A DNA stretch of 64,000 bases from Bin87 sp965261195 (GCA_965261195.1 OZ253455.1:2728001-2792000); one strand, 5' to 3'. Positions 44,278 through 53,344 are shown, counted from the stretch's first letter. The notes: generated by a model not told the origin, from the sequence alone. Made by a program: numbers and translations.

Positions 44278-44569
44278 ATGCCCTCTTGGAAAGTTGCTTA
44301 TTTCAGCGGGGTGGGAGGACGCCCCGAGGTGATGCTGGCCGAAGCCCCCGACAACCTGGAGGTTACGGTGGTGGACCCCGCTTTATCGGAGGCCGAAAAA
44401 ATCGAGCTATGCCGCGAAGCCGACGCCATCATATCCAGCGACATTTCGGTCAATGTACTGAAGGAATGTCCCAACGTAAGACTGATCCAGACGCTCAGCG
44501 CGGGTTACGACCGGATGGATCTGGAGTCTATCCTGGAGATGGGCATTCCGGTAGCAAACAACGGCGGAG
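44278..44569 (+). pseudogene. D-2-hydroxyacid dehydrogenase, N-terminal fragment cut by IS66
   Basis: 97 codons remain from the ATG at 44278 (AAGGAG 9 bp upstream). DAIISSDISVNVLKECPNVRLIQTLSAGYDRMDLESILEMGIPVANNGGGN matches the catalytic-domain lobe of the family, for example LIQTLSAGYDRMD and GIPVANNGGGN. The NAD-binding domain and the active-site Arg/Glu/His are missing, because the IS66 left end follows directly. The other half is not on the far side of the element. Confidence 0.85.
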
Positions 44570-46021
44570 GTAACTGTTCAGAGTTGGTTAGGTGGATTGG
44601 TCGAAAGGGGTTCTGGGAGCCTTGCGCTGCCGGTGGTGGTTGTGTCATATAGTGGGTATGGATACGGAAATTGACCTCAAGATTGCCGACCGGGATGTCC
44701 TGATTGCCAGCATTGTCCGGCAGCAAGCCATCATCGTCCGGCAACAGGCGATCATCGAGCGGTTGGAGAAACGGATTGGCCAATTGGAGGGGCCGGCCAA
44801 GCCAAGCGGCTCGGGTCGGATGCCCGGTCTGCAGCCCAAAGCCGAGCGGAAACCGGCCCAGCCCAAAGGGCCACGCCAGCGCCGTCCCCACGGCTTTGCC
44901 CGCACCCGCATGACGCCCACCCAGCGAGTGGAGCACGCGTTGGAACAGTGCCCCGACTGCGGAACTCAGCTGGCCGGCGGCTGGACCCAGCGCACTCGGG
45001 AAGTCATTGACCTGCCCCAGGTTCCGGTGCAGATTACCGAGCACGCTTACATCGCCCGCATCTGCCCGGGATGCCGACGCCGCTGTGTGCCACCGGCGCA
45101 ACTGGACGGCGTGGCGCTGGGGCGGCAGCGTCTGGGGATCAACGTAATGAGTCTGATTGCCGCGCTTAGGGAAGAGGCCCGGCTGCCCTTCCGCACCATC
45201 CAGTGGTACCTGGGCGCCGTGCATGGGCTGCGCCTCAGCACGGGCGCCATCGTGGACGCCACGAAGCGGGTGGCTCAGCAGGCCCAGGCTGCGATGGCCG
45301 ATATACTGGAACGGATCCGAGGCAGTCCGGTGGTTCATGCCGACGAAACGGGTTGGCGGGAGAACGGGCACAACGGCTACGTGTGGACCTTCAGCACTCC
45401 GACCCAGCGGTACTTCCTGCGACGGGATCGGGGCAAGGCGGTGGTGGATGAAGTCCTGGGCGAGGAGTTCTCCGGTGTGCTGGTCAGCGATTTCTACGCC
45501 GCCTACCACCACTACGACGGCCCCAAACAACGCTGCTGGGCTCACCTGCTGCGGGACATCCACGACCGGCGCACTCTCTACCCTGATGACGCGCCACTGA
45601 CGCGGTGGGCCGACGCCGTACACCGTCTCTATGTCCAGGCCAAGGCCTTCACGCACCCGTCGCTGCTGCGACGGCGGGCGACCCAGCTGGCCCTGGAACG
45701 CCGCCTGATGGCCCTCTGCCGACCCTACCTGGATGACCCATCGGCAACCCAGGCCAAGCTATGCCGACGCATTGAACGCCACGTCAAAGAGCTCTTCGTC
45801 TTCGTGGCTGAACCGGCAGCGCCGCCGAACAATAACGCCGCCGAACGCAGCCTGCGTCCGGTAGTGGTCAGCCGGAAGATCAGTGGTGGCACGCGCTCAA
45901 ACCAGGGCACTGCAACCAAGATGACGCTGGCGTCAATCTTCGGCACCTGGCGGGCCCAGGGCTTGAACCCCCTCACCGCCTGCCGACAATTACTCACTTC
46001 CCCTCAACCCTGAACAGTTAC
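44570..46021. mobile_element. IS66-family insertion sequence (single-transposase type)
   Basis: 1452 bp, from GTAACTGTTCAGAGTTGG to the complement of GTAACTGTTCAGGGTTGAGG. It has one transposase gene and lacks the tnpA/tnpB accessory genes of classical IS66. The flanking 8 bases differ (CGGCGGAG left, AACCTGTT right), so there is no target duplication. The flanks belong to two different broken genes. An IS-mediated deletion or recombination between two copies is the simplest explanation. Confidence 0.92.
44658..46013 (+). CDS. IS66 family transposase
   Basis: 451 residues from the ATG at 44658. An N-terminal leucine-zipper coiled coil (IVRQQAIIVRQQAIIERLEKRIGQLE) is followed by a zinc-finger region (CPDCGTQLAGG, ICPGCRRRC). 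The DDE core follows: VVHADETGWRENG (Asp), SDFYAAYHHYDGPKQRCWAHLLRD (Asp) and NNNAAERSLRPVVVSRKISGG (Glu). The frame is intact, so the element could still move, and it could mobilise the MITE at 39389. Confidence 0.95.
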   Translation: MDTEIDLKIADRDVLIASIVRQQAIIVRQQAIIERLEKRIGQLEGPAKPSGSGRMPGLQPKAERKPAQPKGPRQRRPHGFARTRMTPTQRVEHALEQCPDCGTQLAGGWTQRTREVIDLPQVPVQITEHAYIARICPGCRRRCVPPAQLDGVALGRQRLGINVMSLIAALREEARLPFRTIQWYLGAVHGLRLSTGAIVDATKRVAQQAQAAMADILERIRGSPVVHADETGWRENGHNGYVWTFSTPTQRYFLRRDRGKAVVDEVLGEEFSGVLVSDFYAAYHHYDGPKQRCWAHLLRDIHDRRTLYPDDAPLTRWADAVHRLYVQAKAFTHPSLLRRRATQLALERRLMALCRPYLDDPSATQAKLCRRIERHVKELFVFVAEPAAPPNNNAAERSLRPVVVSRKISGGTRSNQGTATKMTLASIFGTWRAQGLNPLTACRQLLTSPQP

Positions 46022-47367
46022 AACCTGTTCAGCCTGGCCACCCCGCAGATGCGGACGTTCCACCTGACCTGGTTCGCCTTTTTCCTGTGCTTCTTCGGCT
46101 GGTTTGGCATCGCCCTGCTGATGGCGGTGGTGCGGGAAGATCTGCTGCTATCCAAAGCGGAGATTGGCAACACCATAATCGCCTCGGTTGCCATCACCAT
46201 AGTGGCCCGGCTCATCTTCGGCTGGCTGTGCGACCGCACCGGGCCGCGGTTGGCTTACAGCGTATTGCTCGTGCTGAGTTCAATACCGGTAATGTGCATC
46301 GGTTTTGCCAACAGCTACGAATCGTTCCTGCTGTTTCGCCTGGCCATCGGCGTGATTGGGGCATCGTTCGTCATCACGCAATACCACACCTCGGTAATGT
46401 TCGCCCCCAACGTGGTGGGCACGGCCAACGCCACCACCGCCGGCTGGGGCAACCTGGGCGGCGGCGTAACGCAGATGGTGATGCCGCTGATTTTCGCCGG
46501 TGTGCTGACATTTGGCGTCGGTGAGTTCCTCGGCTGGCGCGTTGCGATGGTCATACCGGGCGTGGCGCTGCTGCTCGTAGGCGTGGCCTATTACTTCCTG
46601 ACGCAGGACTGCCCAGAGGGGAACTATAAAGACCTGCGGGCCCGGGGCCTGATGCCGCCGTCGTCAGCCGCGAAGGGCGCTTTCATGGAGGCGGCCCGGG
46701 ACTACCGGGTTTGGGCCTTGTTCATCATATACGGCGCGTGCTTCGGGGTGGAACTGACCATCAACAACATAGCCGCCCTTTTTTACTTCGACCATTTTGG
46801 GCTGAGCCTGGCTACCGCTGGCATCATTGCCGGGTTGTTCGGCGTCATGAACATCTTTGCCCGCACGCTGGGCGGCATATTCGGCGACAAAGCCGGCATT
46901 ATGTTTGGGTTGAAGGGTCGGGTGATGTTCCTCGGCATAGTGCTGCTGTGCGAAGGCGTAACGTTGATATTGTTTTCGCAGATGGCATCGCTGTTCCTGT
47001 CCGTGGGTACGATGATGGTTTTCAGCCTGTTCGTTAAGATGTCACAAGGCGCCACCTTCTCCGTAGTACCGTTCATCTCATCAACCGGCGGGCGTTGGGT
47101 TCAGTGGCGGGAATCGTGGGCGCGGGCGGCAACGCCGGCGCGGTGGCCTTCGGGTTTCTGTTCCGGACCGAGAGCCTGAGCACGGCTGAAGCCCTGTTCA
47201 TCGTGGGGGTTGCAGTAGTGGTGGCAGCGGGGCTGGTGTTCGCCGTGCGGTTCTCCCCTGAAACCGAAGCGGCCGAGCAAAAAATGCTGGAAAACGCCCT
47301 GGCCACTCGTGCGGCAACCCCGGCCGCTATGCCAATGCCGGCGCCGGTTCCAGCGCCAGCGGACTAG
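46022..47367 (+). pseudogene. narK-like: NarK-type nitrate/nitrite transporter, 5'-truncated and frameshifted
   Basis: Coding sequence resumes at the first base after the IS66 right end (NLFSLATPQMRTFHLTWFAFFLCFFGWF, in short RTFHLTWFAFFLCFFGWF). The nitrate signature GWGNLGGGVTQ is present and twelve-helix MFS character is clear. A 5-bp tandem duplication TCATC (47073-47077 and 47078-47082) shifts the frame; removing one copy restores VVPFI-NRRALGSVAGIVGAGGN. So it has lost its start and has an internal frameshift. The C-terminus ends at 47367 inside an IS5-family target site. Confidence 0.9.
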
Positions 47368-48169
47368 GGCCTGTTCACACTAACAGTGCTGAGATGTTAC
47401 CATGGCCGCATGGAGATTACAGAAGCTCAGTACGAACGCATTGCACCAGTCCTGCCCGTTCAGCGCGGCAACGTCAAACTGTCGAACTTGCAAGTGCTCA
47501 ACGCGATCCTTTATGTCGCCGAGCAGGGTTGCAAGTGGCGGGGGTTGCCGCCCCGATTCGGCAATTGGCATACCGTCTACACCCGGATGAACCGCTGGTC
47601 GAAGAATGGGGTGCTCGACCGGGTGTTTGAACACCTGCAGCGGGAGCAGATCGTGCGCATCAAACTCGAAGCGGTCTCACTGGACAGCGCCATCGTCAAG
47701 GTTCATCCCGACGGCACTGGTGCGCTAAAAAAACGGACCCCAGGCTATCGGCAAGTCCCGGGGCGGCTGGACCACCAAGATTCATATGGTTGCCGCGGAT
47801 GCTCGCACCGCCATAACATTCGCGCGCTCCCCAGGGCAGGCCCACGACGCGCCGGAAGGGCGTAAGCTGCTGACCCGTCTGGGCCCGCAACGCCCGGGAC
47901 CGTTCCTGTTGATGGACCGGGCCTACGAGGGCAATGAGACTCGCCAACTGGCCCTGGTCATGCCGATGGTTCCACCCCTGCGCACCCGTGTACGCCCTTG
48001 GGCTTATGACCGGGAGATGTATAAGAGACGAAATGAGGTCGAGCGGCTATTCCGCCGATTGAAGGGATTTCGCCGCATATTCTCCCGTTTCGAGAAGCTC
48101 GATGTGATCTTCCTCGGGTTCATCTCATTCGCCCTCGTTGTCGATGCACTACGTTAGTGTGAACAGGCC
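47368..48169. mobile_element. IS5-family (IS427-like) insertion sequence
   Basis: About 802 bp with perfect 17-bp ends GGCCTGTTCACACTAAC, flanked by CTAG on both sides (47364-47367 and 48170-48173). The CTAG flank is a target typical of the family. It lies at the stop codon of the narK-like remnant and is the first of three elements in series. Confidence 0.92.
47410..48157 (+). CDS. IS5-family transposase, two overlapping frames
   Basis: The first frame (MEITEAQYERIAPVLPVQRG..., NAILYVAEQGCKWRGLPPRFGNWHTVYTRMNRW) carries the N-terminal part and the first catalytic Asp (SLDSAIVKVHPDG). The second frame (KNGPQAIGKSRGGWTTKIHMVAAD... to 48157) holds LLMDRAYEGNE (Asp) and RRNEVERLFRRLKGF (Glu). 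The switch is at seven A residues (47727-47733), +1 or equivalently -2. Slippage on the A run could make the full protein; a mutational shift cannot be ruled out. Confidence 0.88.
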
Positions 48170-48554
48170 CTAGTACTCAGTCAAACTTGTATGGGCAGAA
48201 AGGGCGCGACGGAGGCCATGGTTGCTAAGCTGAAAGTGAAACAGCGGTGTGGGCGGTGTGGCATCCCTGGTTGCGGAGAAATATGCGGTCCGGTTGTCGC
48301 CGGAAGATCAAGCCCAACTGGAGCGATTGATCCGTAGGGGCCAGCACTCGGCTCGGGTCATCAATCGGGGGCGCATTCTGCTCAGGACTGACGACGGATG
48401 GAGTGCTTCGCAGGTGGCGGTGGCCCTGGACACGTCGCCGCGCCCGGTGTTCCGCACCAAACGACGGTACGCCGAGGAAGGATTGGGCGGCGTACGGCAC
48501 GACCATCCTCAAGCCAAGCGGTATCGCAAGCTGGCTGATCGAGGCGAAGTCCAC

Positions 48555-48581
48555 CCCGTATCCAGTACGAGGCCGGCTCTG
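48555..48581. repeat. 27-bp repeat, first copy (in-frame mini-insertion)
   Basis: CCCGTATCCAGTACGAGG followed by CCGGCTCTG. It corresponds to 48897-48923 with three mismatches. It marks the exact point where about 75 codons of the transposase are absent. Confidence 0.8.
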
Positions 48582-48896
48582 GAGGACGTGCTGGATCTGT
48601 ATGCCGAACCCTACGACCCCCACCGGCCGGTCAGCTGTTTCGACGAGACCTCCACCCAACTGCTGGCCGAGGTGCGCACTCCGTTGCCCGTCCAGCCGGA
48701 ACGACCGCGGCGGCCGGACTACGAGTATCGGCGCGGCGGCACCCGCAACCTCTTCCTGACCTGCGAACTCCTGGCGGGCTGGCGACGCGTGGCGATTACC
48801 GAGCGCCGCACCAGGCCGGACTTCGCCCACCAGATGCAGTGGCTGGTGGACGTGGCCTATCCCAACGCCCCAGTGGTTCGCGTGGTCCTCGACAAC

Positions 48897-48923
48897 CCCG
48901 TATCGGGTACGGGGCCGGCTCTG
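48897..48923. repeat. 27-bp repeat, second copy (in-frame mini-insertion)
   Basis: CCCGTATCGGGTACGGGG followed by CCGGCTCTG. CCCCGTA and TACGGGG pair around TCGGG (48896-48914), so it is a hairpin. It adds exactly eight residues (PVSGTGPA) between the Asn and Leu of the otherwise conserved LDNLNTH motif of IS630 transposases. Confidence 0.82.
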
Positions 48924-49244
48924 AACACGCACCGCATGGCGTCCCTCTACGAGACCTTTCCAGCTGCCGAGGCCCGACGCATCGCCAAACGTCTGGAGTT
49001 TCACCACACGCCCCAGCACGCCAGTTGGCTCAACATGGCAGAGATTGAGTTCAGCGTGTTGAGCCGGGCCCGTCTCCAGGGGCGCAATCCCGACGAGACT
49101 GCCCGGCAACGAGCCATCAACGACTATGAGGCCGCGCGCAATGCGGCAAAGGCCACCATCAACTGGCGGTTCAGCACCGACGACGCCAGAAACAAACTCC
49201 ATCGCTTTTACCCCTGCCTTGCCAACGTTGACTGAGTACTAGTA

Positions 49245-50445
49245 CTGTTCCCAGATAGATTTGTAATAATATTAGAAGGCAGCCATACTTGGGTATGATC
49301 TTTCTGCGAGGAGGTGCCCAGCCATGGCTGCCATCAAGTATAAAGTCGCGCTGACCGAGGCCGAACGTTCCCGTCTCAATGAGGTTTCCCAGCGGGGCAA
49401 GGCGTCAGTGCGCACCGTGAAGCGGGCGCTCGCGTTGCTCAAAGCTGACGAAGGACTTCGGGACCGTGAGCTAGCCGGTGTGCTTTTGATCAACGCCGCC
49501 ACGGTCGCCAGAGCGCGGAAGCGGTACGTGGAGGAAGGACTTGAGGCCGCCATCAATGACCGACCGTGGCCGGGCCGGGAGCGCAAGCTGGACGGCCGGC
49601 AGGAAGCGCACCTGATCGCCTTTGCGTGCAGCGCAGCGCCCGAAGGTCACACGCATTGGACACTCCAGTTGTTGGCCGACCAGGTGGTAGAGTTGGAGTT
49701 TGCCGAGAGCAGCTCCCTGGAGACGGTGCGCCAGCTACTCAAAAAACGAACTCAAACCCTGGAAGAAGAAGGAGTGGTGTATCCCCAGGGTGAGTGGGGA
49801 GTTCGTGGCGCGGATGGAGGACGTGCTGGACTTGTACCACCAGGAGTACCATCCGGAGCGTCCGGTAGTGTGTTTCGACGAGACCTCCCGGCAATTGACC
49901 GGGGAGGTGCGGCCGCCCCTGGCGGCTGCCCCGGGACGGGTGGCACGCTATGACACCGAGTACCAGCGAAACGGAACCCGGAACCGGTTCATGATCTGTG
50001 AGCCGAGGGGTGGCTGGAGACATGTGGCGGTGACCGAGCGCCGCACTGCCGTGGACTTCGCGCACCGGATGCGGTGGTTGGTGGAGGAGGCCTACCCTGA
50101 TGCCGAGGTGGTCAGGCTGGTGATGGACAACCTCAACACCCACCAGCTCGGCTCGCTCTACGAAGCATTTGAGCCCGGCGAAGCTCGGCGCATCGCGCAA
50201 CGCCTCGAGTTTCATTACACTCCTACGCATGGCAGCTGGCTGAACATGGCTGAGATCGAGTTGAGCGTCTTCAGCAGAGGGTGTCTGAACCGCCGCATCA
50301 GCGCTGAGGCGGAGCTGCGACGAGAGGTTGCGGCGCTCGAACGCGAGCGCAACGCCGCAAAATCAGTCATAGACTGGCGGTTTACCACCCAAGACGCTCG
50401 TAGTAAGCTCCAGCATATCTACCCTACAAAACCAGATTGACACGG
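49245..50445. mobile_element. IS630-family insertion sequence, second copy
   Basis: Ends CTGTTCCCAGATAGATTTGT and, reversed, CCGTGTCAATCTGGTTTTGT (13 of the first 21 positions shared). TA lies on both sides (49243-49244, 50446-50447) and CTAG beyond each TA. The transposase is complete if its two frames are joined. Confidence 0.9.
49324..50440 (+). CDS. IS630-family transposase, two overlapping frames
   Basis: Frame one (MAAIKYKVALTEAERSRLNEVSQRG...) holds the helix-turn-helix half and ends in LETVRQLLKK. Frame two continues KNELKPWKKKEWCIP and carries the DDE core: VVCFDETSRQL (Asp), LVMDNLNTHQLGSLYEAF (Asp), TPTHGSWLNMAEIELSVF (Glu). The change of frame is at six A residues (49741-49746) and is +1 or -2. 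As with the IS5-family neighbour, slippage on the A run may be used to make the full transposase. Confidence 0.9.
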
Positions 50446-50456
50446 TACTAGCCGCC

Positions 50457-50789
50457 AGCAACGCGGACGTGCTGATCGGTCCGCCCCAGGACCGGAAAAC
50501 CGCAGAAGCATGGACCCGCGTATACCACAGTCTGAACCACGGGCCAGCAAAGCAAGTAATCAGGCGGCACCGCCAAGAATTCTCTCTAGGATCCCAGATA
50601 TTCGCCGACACGTTCAACGACCTCCAGAACCAACGGCACTCGGCCGACTACGACCCAAACGCGGTCTTCACCGTTAACCAGCCGATCATCTGGCTGGCGA
50701 AGGCCGAAGTGGCAATCATCGACTACCTACAGGTAGATCGCAGCGAACGGGCCTACATCGCCGCACTGACACTGATCAGAGGGCGTTGA
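50457..50789 (+). pseudogene. HEPN-like protein, C-terminal fragment
   Basis: About 110 codons with no start of their own; the frame runs back into the IS630 end. YHSLNHGPAKQVIRRHRQEFSLGSQIFADTFNDLQNQRHSADYDP is the HEPN-type pattern (FNDLQNQRHSADYDP with RH), followed by WLAKAEVAIIDYLQ. The N-terminal half is absent, lost to the IS cluster. The last 25 bp including the stop are duplicated in tandem. Confidence 0.65.
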
Positions 50790-50814
50790 ACTGACACTGA
50801 TCAGAGGGCGTTGA
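50765..50814. repeat. Perfect 25-bp tandem duplication
   Basis: ACTGACACTGATCAGAGGGC followed by GTTGA occurs twice back to back (50765-50789 and 50790-50814), spanning the stop codon of the HEPN-like fragment. Identity is complete, so the event is recent. Confidence 0.95.
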
Positions 50815-51052
50815 GCAGAAGCGACGCCGACACAGGAATCCAGGACGGCCCTACCGAGGCCGCCTTTACTGTTGCCCTGAGCGCGGCGCTAACCAGCACC
50901 AGCAGGCCACCAGAGCGACGCAGGCAAGCGCAGGAACAGGCAGCCCAGTATCAGTGTATCCCGGCGACGCAGTTAGCCAGAGGGCAGCCGCGTAGCAGTG
51001 AATGCGCTGTGGCAAGGCCCAAGAAAGCCACGAGCAGCCACAGCGATTGCAA

Positions 51053-51388
51053 TCAGCACGGCTCCCAACGGATCACAAGTGGCAGATTGCTTACGACCAC
51101 CGAGCGCAGTTCCACGATCACGACCGAATATTTGTCGTTTGACTTACGTGACAAGACGACGAACGTTCCGCAAATCGCGAAGGCAACCACCGCAAGGTGA
51201 GGGAGCCTCTTACCGCTCTCTCCGAAACGGAGCACCAGAACGCCGGCCAAAAACTCCCCAAACAGAAGCAAGTACGGGCCCAAGAAGCCCGGCTCGTCAT
51301 GCTCAGACCAGATAGCGGCCAACATCAAGATGGACACAAGATACAAAAGGGGAACGTGCCAGCACCGCAGACCACGTGAAAATTTCAT
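51053..51388 (-). CDS. Small predicted membrane protein
   Basis: 111 residues with three hydrophobic segments (VPLLYLVSILMLAAIW, YLLLFGEFLAGVLVL, LAVVAFAICGTFVVL). A weak GAGG lies 13 bp before the ATG. No family is recognised. The plus strand has a competing frame of low-complexity composition here, which I judge not real. Sequence further downstream (51050-50820, minus) gives more hydrophobic stretches in another frame, so this may be the start of a frameshifted larger gene. Confidence 0.4.
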   Translation of the reverse strand: MKFSRGLRCWHVPLLYLVSILMLAAIWSEHDEPGFLGPYLLLFGEFLAGVLVLRFGESGKRLPHLAVVAFAICGTFVVLSRKSNDKYSVVIVELRSVVVSNLPLVIRWEPC

Positions 51389-51528
51389 GGATCAGTAGAC
51401 CTCAGATTACGCCCTTCACCCACAATCTCTGCGAGGTCCATCGTACCAAGAGAGTAGCGAAATTTCCTCAGTAGATACCACCTATTACACATTTGTCGCA
51501 CACGTAACACACGGACAAGGAGGCCACC

Positions 51529-51799
51529 ATGGGACGAGAAATCAGAATGGTGCCGCCCAACTGGGAGCACCCACTGGGAGACGACGGCGACTACCTGCCA
51601 ATGACGAACCGGACGTACGCACAGGCCACCACCGAATGGCACGAGGGAGTCGAGCAGTGGAAGCGCGGCGAGCATTGGCTACAGGTCAACAACGCCAAGG
51701 TACGCACCGAGTACCCGAACTACAAGGACTTCTGGGGAGACCCGCCCAGCCCCGATGACCCGTACTTCCGGCCCGAGTACGACGAGGAACCCACTTGCC
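51529..51799 (+). pseudogene. Phage-type hypothetical protein truncated by an IS element
   Basis: 90 codons from an ATG with a perfect AAGGAGG site (51515-51521). MGREIRMVPPNWEHPLGDDG, then LPMTNRTYAQATTEWHEGVEQW and YPNYKDFWGDPPSPDDPYFRPEYDEEPT follow the pattern of a hypothetical protein common in prophages and integrated islands. The reading stops making sense at 51800, where the outer nested element begins. It suggests that a prophage or integrative element once stood here. Confidence 0.7.
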
Positions 51800-51892
51800 T
51801 AGGCTTTGCACATTTCAAGCCGCGTAGGCGAGTGAATCTATCAGTCCGTGGTACAGGGCAGCCGGGACTCTCCATATATCCGGTTCTGCGTC

Positions 51893-53344
51893 TCGGCTTT
51901 GTACAATCAAGCGGCATAGGCGAGAGAGTCGAGCATCCTGTGGTACAAGAGGCGCGGGACTTTTATCGATTCGTGCTCGCGCTCGGACGGCATAAAAGTT
52001 CCCTGCTGCACCCAGAGGTGTCGTCTGACCAGGGCGATGGCGTCGGCGAAGGAAGGGCTGGTTTTGTCATACCACGCCGCGGTGCGCGGCGCCATGCCGC
52101 CACGCTGTTCGATCAGGATATCCGCCGCCAGCGTCACCACGCTGAACAAGCCAAAGAGCGCGGGGGTGGTTCGGGCGATGGCTCGTTCCGACCACTGGCG
52201 CTGGGTTTCCAGGCCCAGGTGAGCCCGCAGCTCCTCAAAGGTCACCTCGACCTGCCAGCGCAGCAGATACCACTGCAATATCCGCAGGGGTTCAGCCTCG
52301 GTGTCGGTGCATAGCAAAGCATAAGGCCCGCGGCGCTCCTCCAGGTATCTGATGACGACCCAACGTATGGGAAGGCGCGGCGGCCCGCCGTGGTACCACA
52401 GCGCTACGCCCGAAGCGAGCTCGACCATGGTGGTACTGCCGTCGGAACCGGTGGCGCGGTAGGGAATCCATTGGGTAGCGGGATCGTCCAGCGCCGCCGT
52501 GGGACTGGGCAATCGCGCGCCGACCACCCGGGGCCGCCCGATCTGGCCGGGCCGCCGCGGTGGCGCGGGCTGGTACCGGGACGCGTCCTTGCGCAGTTTG
52601 GTGACGACGACAATCGGCTTTGACATACTCTGGCAATGCCGCAGGAACTCCCGCTTGGCGTAGCCGCCATCGGCCACCACCACCAGGTCCCGGTCCGGCA
52701 GCCACCGGCGCCGGCAGACCAGCATCTGCTGGGCGTAGTCGGTGACCGTCTTGTGCCGGCGACCTTTGCGCCGGTCGTAGCGGGCCGACACCACCAGCGC
52801 GGTCAAAAACGGCAGCGCCCAGTGTCGACCCGCCCATCCGATACGCGTCAGCAACAGCAGGCTCACCCATTGCAATCCGGGGGTCATCACCACCTGGTCG
52901 TCCTTGGACCGCACCGGATCCCGATACCGCCCCTGGGCCGCAATCTTCCGGCCCCAGCGTCGTTCCACGGTCTCGTCAATGCCGAACACCAACGGCTCGG
53001 CGGATGAACCAAGGCGCCCGGCCACCAGCAGCAACAGCGCCCGGCTCAGTTGCAGCGGCGACCATCGGGCACGGTTGAGCACGTGGTGATAGACGGCGAA
53101 GTCGCCGTGCTGCCCAATCCCCAGGATGTTGAGGGCGGAGGACACGGTGCGTTTGCCGGGAGACCGGATCGCTCCCATGGCCAGGAGTTGGGCTTTGCGC
53201 CAGGTCCTGGGGTCAAACCGGCGCTCAAAGGGCAGCAGCAGGGTTACTATGACTGCGGGCAGGGTAGGCATACTCGACCTCTGGTGGTGATTTGGTCGAG
53301 CTTACCCTGTTCTTATAATTTATCTAGCTTTTGTACAAAGTCGA
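51893..53344. mobile_element. Inner DDE insertion sequence (IS4/IS701-like), nested
   Basis: 1452 bp with ends TCGGCTTTGTACAA and, reversed, TCGACTTTGTACAA. An exact 11-bp target duplication GGTTCTGCGTC flanks it (51882-51892 and 53345-53355). Both flanks belong to the transposase gene of the outer element, and removal of the insert with one repeat copy restores its frame. Inner and outer right ends share a CCCTGTTCTTATAATTTATC tract. Confidence 0.93.
51907..53271 (-). CDS. DDE transposase of the inner element (IS4/IS701-like)
   Basis: 454 residues. FGIDETVERRWGRKIAAQGRYRDPVRS carries the first Asp, VVVADGGYAKREFL the second, and WQVEVTFEELRAHLGLETQRQWSERA the Glu with the IS4-type YREK-like region. 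It ends LLYHRMLDSLAYAA. The frame is intact, so it may be active. Family naming between IS4 and IS701 is uncertain from sequence alone. It is about half identical to the transposase of the outer element. Confidence 0.88.
   Translation of the reverse strand: MPTLPAVIVTLLLPFERRFDPRTWRKAQLLAMGAIRSPGKRTVSSALNILGIGQHGDFAVYHHVLNRARWSPLQLSRALLLLVAGRLGSSAEPLVFGIDETVERRWGRKIAAQGRYRDPVRSKDDQVVMTPGLQWVSLLLLTRIGWAGRHWALPFLTALVVSARYDRRKGRRHKTVTDYAQQMLVCRRRWLPDRDLVVVADGGYAKREFLRHCQSMSKPIVVVTKLRKDASRYQPAPPRRPGQIGRPRVVGARLPSPTAALDDPATQWIPYRATGSDGSTTMVELASGVALWYHGGPPRLPIRWVVIRYLEERRGPYALLCTDTEAEPLRILQWYLLRWQVEVTFEELRAHLGLETQRQWSERAIARTTPALFGLFSVVTLAADILIEQRGGMAPRTAAWYDKTSPSFADAIALVRRHLWVQQGTFMPSEREHESIKVPRLLYHRMLDSLAYAA

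Larger units (their letters stand above)
48249..49235 (+). pseudogene. IS630-family transposase with internal deletion
   Basis: 328 residues in one frame: helix-turn-helix half (SASQVAVALDTSPRPVFRTKRRYAEEGLGG), DDE motifs SCFDETSTQL, VVLDN...NTHRMASLYETF, and TPQHASWLNMAEIEFSVL. Compared with the second copy, about 75 residues between DRGEVH and LEDVLDLY are missing. HPVSSTRPAL stands at that junction, and PVSGTGPA is inserted in LDN-LNTH. Both odd stretches come from one 27-bp DNA repeat (48555 and 48897). The protein is probably inactive. Confidence 0.85.
48176..49236. mobile_element. IS630-family insertion sequence, first copy (decayed)
   Basis: Ends CTCAGTCAA and TTGACTGAG with TA on both sides (48174-48175 and 49237-49238), the IS630/Tc1 target. 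It follows the IS5-family element after a CTAG and is followed by CTAGTA and the second IS630 copy. Its transposase has lost an internal block and gained small palindromic inserts. Confidence 0.9.

Noticed and set aside
50811..51200. 129-codon plus-strand frame
   Set aside because: Low-complexity Ser/Thr/Arg/Gln composition, no ribosome binding site, starts inside the tandem duplication, and competes with a more protein-like minus-strand frame.
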